A program made the translations under genes and the position numbers. A stretch of 37,731 nucleotides of DNA from Gammaproteobacteria bacterium (GTDB lineage Bacteria; Pseudomonadota; Gammaproteobacteria; Steroidobacterales; JABDMI01): NCBI GenBank assembly GCA_013001575.1, contig JABDMI010000049.1, positions 1 to 37,731 of the forward strand. Direction: 5' to 3'. Under the pieces are notes generated by a model that was given only the letters and a program-made list of their open reading frames with translations, did not search any database and was not told the DNA's origin. This document shows positions 32,945 through 37,731 of the stretch, piece by piece (within the stretch, counting starts at the first letter, position 1; each line of letters starts with the position of its first letter).

Positions 32945-33952
32945 ATGAATTTTAATTATGTAAATATAAATCGCCAAAAACAAAATGGCGTTGCGCTTAT
33001 AGTAATTCTATTGATTGTAGCAATCGTTGCTGCGCTCGCAACACAAATGCACTGGCAACACCGCATTAGCTTGAAGCGAATCGATAACCTGTCTACGCTT
33101 TCCCAAGCTCGACAATATGCAATTGGTGGAGAGAACTGGGCCAGAGAAATATTGCTGGAAGACCTTAAAGAGTCTACAAATGACAATTTAAAAGAACTTT
33201 GGGCGGAACCATTACCACCCTTACCTATTGAAGGAGGGGCAATTCAAGGTCAAATGTATGATTTACAATCCCGTTTTAATTTAAATAATCTGATATCAAA
33301 AGACGGCAAGATAAATAGAGATTCTGTTGCACAATTTAAACGATTATTACGATCCCTTGAGATTGATGAAAATTATGCAGTAAGTATTGCTGATTGGATT
33401 GATTCTGATAATTATCCGGAATTTCCCGGGGGCGCTGAAGACTCAAGTTACAGTTCATTACCAGTTCCCTATCTGACGGCAAATCAGTACATCACAGATA
33501 TATCTGAATTGATGAACATTAAAGACATGAACAAATCCGTATATCAGCAATTGAAGCCATTTGTTGCTGCATTACCGGTTGAGACCTCAATTAATATAAA
33601 CACAGCCAGCGCAGAAGTCCTGGTCTCTATCAATCAACAAATAAGTACCAGTGATATAGACTCAATTATTAGTTCAAGAGAATCCAGCCCTTTTGAGTCT
33701 GTTGATGAATTTTATCGAATGCTCAATTTAGATAAACCCGACAATTCCGATGCACTTGATATTCAAAGCGAATATTTTTTAACTGAAGTTGAAGTATTAT
33801 TGCATGATAAAATATACAGACGTCATATTTATCTTTTTAGAGACTCACAATCAGGAAGCGTAAGCGCTTATCAGTATACACACTCGCCAACTGCGTTAAA
33901 TATTGAGCAAAACAACAATGATCAGAACAACTCGAAAATTGAATCCGGTTAA
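32945..33952 (+). CDS. gspK: Type II secretion minor pseudopilin GspK
   Basis: The preferred start is the ATG at 32945, giving 335 residues. An in-frame ATG at 32897 lies inside gspJ and would add 16 residues that do not fit a prepilin leader. From 32945 the leader is short and polar and ends NG before VALIVILLIVAIVAALAT. As in other GspK proteins, Glu5 is absent from the mature N-terminus. Conserved segments are RIDNLSTLSQARQYAIGGENWA, LQSRFNLNNLI and two helix-hairpin-helix-like stretches (ININTASAEVLVS and IISSRESSPFESVDEF). GspK caps the pseudopilus. Confidence 0.9.
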   Translation: MNFNYVNINRQKQNGVALIVILLIVAIVAALATQMHWQHRISLKRIDNLSTLSQARQYAIGGENWAREILLEDLKESTNDNLKELWAEPLPPLPIEGGAIQGQMYDLQSRFNLNNLISKDGKINRDSVAQFKRLLRSLEIDENYAVSIADWIDSDNYPEFPGGAEDSSYSSLPVPYLTANQYITDISELMNIKDMNKSVYQQLKPFVAALPVETSININTASAEVLVSINQQISTSDIDSIISSRESSPFESVDEFYRMLNLDKPDNSDALDIQSEYFLTEVEVLLHDKIYRRHIYLFRDSQSGSVSAYQYTHSPTALNIEQNNNDQNNSKIESG

Positions 33953-33959
33953 ATAGAAT

Positions 33960-35180
33960 ATGAAACACTACATCTTTTTAACAGAAAATAAATCAAACCG
34001 TGGAATATATTTATACCTGCGTAAGAATATTATCGTGCACGAGCCACATGAGTTGAATATTGGTGAAATCTCCTCAATACCAAATGATGAAAAGCTTTGC
34101 CTGGTTTTGAGTGATCAACTTGTATCAAAATTTAATTTACAACTAAAAGCAAAAAATCAATCGCAGTTACTGAAAGCAGCAAGTTTTGCAATCGAAGAAA
34201 AACTTCCTGAAAGGATAGATAATTATCACGTCGTTATTCACAAAAGTTCAAGTGATAAAGTGTGGGTACGCGCGATTAAGAGAATAAAACTTGAGCAAAT
34301 TCTGAAGCAATTACAAGAGCATAATCTGACTCCAGATTCGGTAATTGTTGAATCCGATTTATTTGCAAAAACAACACCTGCGCTATTATTCAATTCTACT
34401 GAAGCAACACTTTGTGGCGCGGACCTTCCACAAAGCTACCAATTTGATGCGTCACTTGTACCCATGATAAGTCAAAAAATATATGGCTTACTAGATGCAA
34501 AGAATGAAATACAATTAATTTACACAGAAACAAACCAACTACAAGTTGAGGCTTTTGAAAATCAGTCTCCAGAAAATATTCGCATTAAGAAAATAATTAA
34601 AAATGATGAATATTACAAAACCATATGTAGGCAAGATGAATCTGCAGTAAATTTGCTGCAAGGCGATTTCGCAAGTCAAGCTGTCACAGGACCCGATGAA
34701 TCAATCTGGAAATACCCGGCTTGGTTAGCTTTAGCAGGAATACTTATTAGCAGTGGAAGTCTAATTGCACAAAACCTGATTCAAAATAACCGAATTTCCA
34801 AACAAGAAATAAAAATAAAAGAACAATATGCATATTTATTCCCTGATGCGAGCAAACCCTCTTCTCTAATAGATTTGCAAAATAAAATTAAAATCAAAAA
34901 AAAGCAATTTAATAGCCAAAGTAATAAAACTTCAATGCCAATCGACCCATTAACCTTATTCGATCTTTTTGCTAACATTTCAAAAACTTCAAGCATGCAA
35001 ATATTGGGTATTAATATTGATCAAAATCTGGCTGAAATTTTAATTTCTGCTAATGATGTAGATTCACTTAATAAAGTAAAATCAATTATTGAAAAACAAC
35101 TCCCCGATGGAATTAGTATGTCTATGGATTCAATAAATGCGAAAAATGATGTGTACCACGGTAAAATAGTCATTAGATAA
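33960..35180 (+). CDS. gspL: Type II secretion inner-membrane protein GspL
   Basis: This 406-residue protein has a cytoplasmic actin-like domain (about 1-245) that would bind the ATPase GspE. It ends with the family motif NLLQGDF. One transmembrane helix follows (about 253-273, WLALAGILISSGSLIAQNL), and then a periplasmic ferredoxin-like domain. The sequence is rich in Lys, Asn and Ile, and the DNA is clearly more AT-rich than the fad region. It follows gspK by 7 bases and precedes gspM by 12. GspE itself is not in the window. Confidence 0.85.
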   Translation: MKHYIFLTENKSNRGIYLYLRKNIIVHEPHELNIGEISSIPNDEKLCLVLSDQLVSKFNLQLKAKNQSQLLKAASFAIEEKLPERIDNYHVVIHKSSSDKVWVRAIKRIKLEQILKQLQEHNLTPDSVIVESDLFAKTTPALLFNSTEATLCGADLPQSYQFDASLVPMISQKIYGLLDAKNEIQLIYTETNQLQVEAFENQSPENIRIKKIIKNDEYYKTICRQDESAVNLLQGDFASQAVTGPDESIWKYPAWLALAGILISSGSLIAQNLIQNNRISKQEIKIKEQYAYLFPDASKPSSLIDLQNKIKIKKKQFNSQSNKTSMPIDPLTLFDLFANISKTSSMQILGINIDQNLAEILISANDVDSLNKVKSIIEKQLPDGISMSMDSINAKNDVYHGKIVIR

Positions 35181-35192
35181 TGGAATTGAATA

Positions 35193-35651
35193 ATGAATAA
35201 TTTAAAAGAATATTTTCATCAATTGGAATCGCGCGAAAAATTAATATTAATAATTGCGATGGTATTAATCCTGACAGTGGTCTTTAAATTATTCATTTTT
35301 GATACACTTAGCAATCAGCAAATAAACCTATCAAAGCGTGCATCACTGGCAGCAAATTTACAATCAGAGATAGCTAAAATTACCACTAAACCATTGGCAG
35401 CAAATGCACAGCAAGAATCAAATTTGTTAATAAATGATTATCTAAAAAACCATGCGATAACAGGCAAGATCAAGCAAATTAGAAATACTGCTAAAGGTGA
35501 AAAACAATTAGAAATTGAAGGTATTGTTTTCGAAAATTTGGTTAGCTTGCTGGACATATTGCAAAATAATGACACACAATTGTCTGGATTACAGATCAAG
35601 TCGAACACTAGCCCAGGTACAGTAAATGCAACATTAACTTTCGCAAACTAA
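35193..35651 (+). CDS. gspM: Type II secretion inner-membrane protein GspM
   Basis: This 152-residue protein has the GspM layout: a short cytoplasmic start with YFHQLESREKLIL, one transmembrane helix (about 17-35), then a coiled and ferredoxin-like periplasmic domain. GspM pairs with GspL. Sequence conservation in this family is low, so the call leans on its position after gspL and on the topology. No gspN follows; instead a minus-strand sensor gene converges with only 19 bases between the stop codons and no visible terminator. Confidence 0.83.
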   Translation: MNNLKEYFHQLESREKLILIIAMVLILTVVFKLFIFDTLSNQQINLSKRASLAANLQSEIAKITTKPLAANAQQESNLLINDYLKNHAITGKIKQIRNTAKGEKQLEIEGIVFENLVSLLDILQNNDTQLSGLQIKSNTSPGTVNATLTFAN

Positions 35652-35670
35652 ATATATAAAAATTGAATAA

Positions 35671-37731
35671 TTATTTCGTTAGACTATCAAGATAAATTCC
35701 ACTCACAGATAATATTTCAACACTTTGTTTAACTTGTAAATTTGTATTTTTTGTTAAATCTGCTTCACTCAGTAGTGTCAAAAGACTTTTGGTATATTTG
35801 CTCAACATCTCAGATCCAACCTCGCCAAGGTACACTATAAATTTATCATTTTTTCGAGATTTTTCTACGTATGTTGCAACTACATGGTGACCAAAAATAT
35901 ATTTTATTTGATCGCCAAATCCTAATAGCTGAATTCGCTTAAGCAAATTATTACCGCGAAATTGATTTCGATCTATTGCAAATTCAAGTAATTTTATATC
36001 TGCTCCAACAATTTCTGCTCTTTCTATTTCGTCCCTCAATATTTGTATAAATGCTTCTGTATTATGTAAACCTGTTACCGAATTAAAATAATCATTCCAG
36101 TTGTACCTTTGCTTGTCAATTATTGCTTGCTGCATGCTTACCATCTGTAAAAAAAGCATATCAATATCAGATTCAATTGCACTTAGCAACTTAACATCAC
36201 GTTTTTGTATAAACAATTGTGCCAAGGTGGTTTGCGAGATTAATTCCTTCTTGTGCAGAATTCTATCTATATCTTGTAAAACCCCTACGGAAATCTCAAA
36301 AGATGTGCCATTAAGTTGCTGTTGATATCTTAAATAATCACAACCGGATATAAAACATAATTGATCAAGAAACTTACGAACGATTGTTTGATATGAATTT
36401 AATTTGGTCAGATCTGTTGCATACTTATTATAGTTATTTATAAATGCTTCTTTATTCTTTTGCACAATTGCAATACTTTTTCTTTTTTGACGATTTTGCG
36501 CATAGAAATATATATACCCAAAAAAAGTGATAAAACTCGCAAAGTAAAGTAAATATGCAAGTTGTGATTTCCAAAATGGAGGTGATATTGAAAATATTAA
36601 TGATATTTCAGTTGGGCTTTGCAATTGATTCGCATTAAAGGCTCTTAACTTAAATTCATATTGCCCGCTATTCAAATTAGTATATGAAACATTGTTTTCG
36701 TTTGTCTTTTCACTCCATGATTTATCAAACCCACTTAGCTGATATTGAAAACGATTTGAACGTGGTGACTTAAAATCCATATAAGAAAAACCAAAGCGCA
36801 AACTATTTTCATTATATGAAAGTTTAGTTCCAGATTTAATTTTTCTTAATAAGTTTGGTTCGCCACTTACATTCAACAATTTAACCGATCGCATGCGAGG
36901 AGTAATATTGTTTAATATTGGTATCTCAATGTCGCTATCAAATACATTAAATCCTTTGTCGCCACCAAAATACAAGCGTGAATTTTCAACATCGTGGTAA
37001 GAAGATTTTTGAATATTAATACTGTTAAATACCCCATCTTCCTTTACAAAATAATCAAACGTAGACAAGTCTTTTTTCGATGCTTTTAGTAATCCATTCG
37101 TCGTGCTTAACCAAAAATATCCATTTGCTTCTTCAATGGATAAAATATTATTGTCGGGAAATTCACTGTATTCAACTAAAATTTTTTCGGATGTAACGCG
37201 ATATAATCCGCGTTCTGTTGCAATCCAAGCATGACCTTCTTTGTCAAAGTAAAAGTCATTAATTGCAAATGATAAACGGCTCATTAACTTATTATTTAAT
37301 AATGAATTATTAGTAAGTTCTTTATTATCATCTGAAAATGAAATAACTTGCCCGCCACGAGGATATCCAAGCCATAAGGTATTTTCACGGGCATTATATT
37401 CCATAGCCACTATCCAGTTATCGTTCAACGCATTAATCTCAGACTCACTATTAAAAACATTTACAGCTTCAAAAGTTTTTTTATCCACAACGATTAACCC
37501 GTAAAAGGTACCTATGTATAAATATTTATCCGAAATCGCCATATCTAAAACAGATGTTTCAATATCAAATATATTATTTAAGTTATTAGTCAATATATAA
37601 GTTAAATCTGTAATTACTCCTGTTTCATGTAATTGATAAAGTCCACTTGCTGTGCCTATTAGTAATTTTTCATTATTAACTAATAATTTATAAGCTAATT
37701 TATACTGATTTTTTACGAGAACGGGTGATAG
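35671..37731 (-). CDS. Beta-propeller membrane sensor with degenerate GGDEF-like end (5' part missing)
   Basis: The frame is open from the stop at 35671 to the right edge (686 residues seen), so the true start lies outside. A TTG at 37593 is not a convincing start, because propeller-type sequence (LIGTASGLYQL) continues upstream of it. Order of parts: propeller repeats of the two-component-regulator type (several IGT, GLY and W-containing blades), then a Y_Y_Y domain (about 36795-36570: LSGFDKSW, YTNLNSGQYEFKLRA), one transmembrane helix (about 36555-36480), a helical region, and a GGDEF-like domain starting SVTGLHNTEAF. At the expected GGDEF site it reads YLGEVGSEM, so cyclase activity is unlikely. 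The role is probably periplasmic ligand sensing; the ligand is unknown. The coding DNA is very AT-rich. Confidence 0.82.
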   Translation of the reverse strand, partial: LSPVLVKNQYKLAYKLLVNNEKLLIGTASGLYQLHETGVITDLTYILTNNLNNIFDIETSVLDMAISDKYLYIGTFYGLIVVDKKTFEAVNVFNSESEINALNDNWIVAMEYNARENTLWLGYPRGGQVISFSDDNKELTNNSLLNNKLMSRLSFAINDFYFDKEGHAWIATERGLYRVTSEKILVEYSEFPDNNILSIEEANGYFWLSTTNGLLKASKKDLSTFDYFVKEDGVFNSINIQKSSYHDVENSRLYFGGDKGFNVFDSDIEIPILNNITPRMRSVKLLNVSGEPNLLRKIKSGTKLSYNENSLRFGFSYMDFKSPRSNRFQYQLSGFDKSWSEKTNENNVSYTNLNSGQYEFKLRAFNANQLQSPTEISLIFSISPPFWKSQLAYLLYFASFITFFGYIYFYAQNRQKRKSIAIVQKNKEAFINNYNKYATDLTKLNSYQTIVRKFLDQLCFISGCDYLRYQQQLNGTSFEISVGVLQDIDRILHKKELISQTTLAQLFIQKRDVKLLSAIESDIDMLFLQMVSMQQAIIDKQRYNWNDYFNSVTGLHNTEAFIQILRDEIERAEIVGADIKLLEFAIDRNQFRGNNLLKRIQLLGFGDQIKYIFGHHVVATYVEKSRKNDKFIVYLGEVGSEMLSKYTKSLLTLLSEADLTKNTNLQVKQSVEILSVSGIYLDSLTK

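Overview
The window looks like a chromosomal segment of a free-living, probably marine gammaproteobacterium. Evidence: the conserved fabD-fabG-acpP-fabF-(pabB-pabC)-mltG-tmk-holB-pilZ order, a PsrA-type TetR regulator in front of fadI/fadJ-like beta-oxidation genes, a long-form isocitrate lyase, type II secretion genes and a rhombosortase. Placing pabB/pabC between fabF and mltG recalls Xanthomonadales and relatives such as Marinicella or Arenicella, but I cannot fix the order by eye. No rRNA, tRNA, CRISPR array, insertion sequence or phage gene was recognised.

Layout. 1-1388 (minus): the start of a secreted protein cut by the left edge, a small exported protein of unknown function, and an exported cupin. 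1493-3159 (minus): isocitrate lyase with its terminator. 3543-6983 (plus): a membrane-anchored M1 aminopeptidase with a DUF937-like N-terminal domain. 7062-7916 (minus): a YpfJ-type zinc metallopeptidase. 8167-12328: two convergent, tail-overlapping ATPase genes, one a membrane AAA/TPR protein and the other an archaeal-type ATPase with a winged-helix tail. 12510-14907 (minus): an aminotransferase, 3-hydroxyanthranilate dioxygenase and a SixA-like phosphatase. 15228-19774 (plus): psrA, fadI-like, fadJ-like and a YciA-type thioesterase, a fatty-acid breakdown operon. 19949-20998 (plus): a double cyclic-nucleotide-binding plus rhodanese protein. 21084-30628 (minus): a long fatty-acid synthesis, folate, replication and cell-wall operon headed by a rhombosortase gene. 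30725-35651 (plus): type II secretion genes gspG to gspM. 35671 to the right edge (minus): a beta-propeller sensor with a degenerate GGDEF-like end; it has no start inside the window.

How parts work together. The 12-mer AAACGATTGTTT occurs upstream of both psrA and aceA. It fits the PsrA operator form and suggests that one acyl-CoA-responsive regulator controls beta-oxidation and the glyoxylate shunt. The rhombosortase is divergent from the type II secretion genes. This fits the known co-occurrence of rhombosortase, GlyGly-CTERM proteins and type II secretion, although no GlyGly-CTERM substrate is encoded here. plsX, fabH and rpmF, which often precede fabD, are absent, as are gspC, gspD, gspE and gspF next to gspG.

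I did not find a clearly new multi-gene system. The best leads are the PsrA-aceA operator pair, the rhombosortase/T2SS/fab junction, the DUF937-M1 peptidase fusion, the two adjacent ATPases, and the sensor with a decayed GGDEF domain. All functional calls rest on motif recognition by eye, without database searches.
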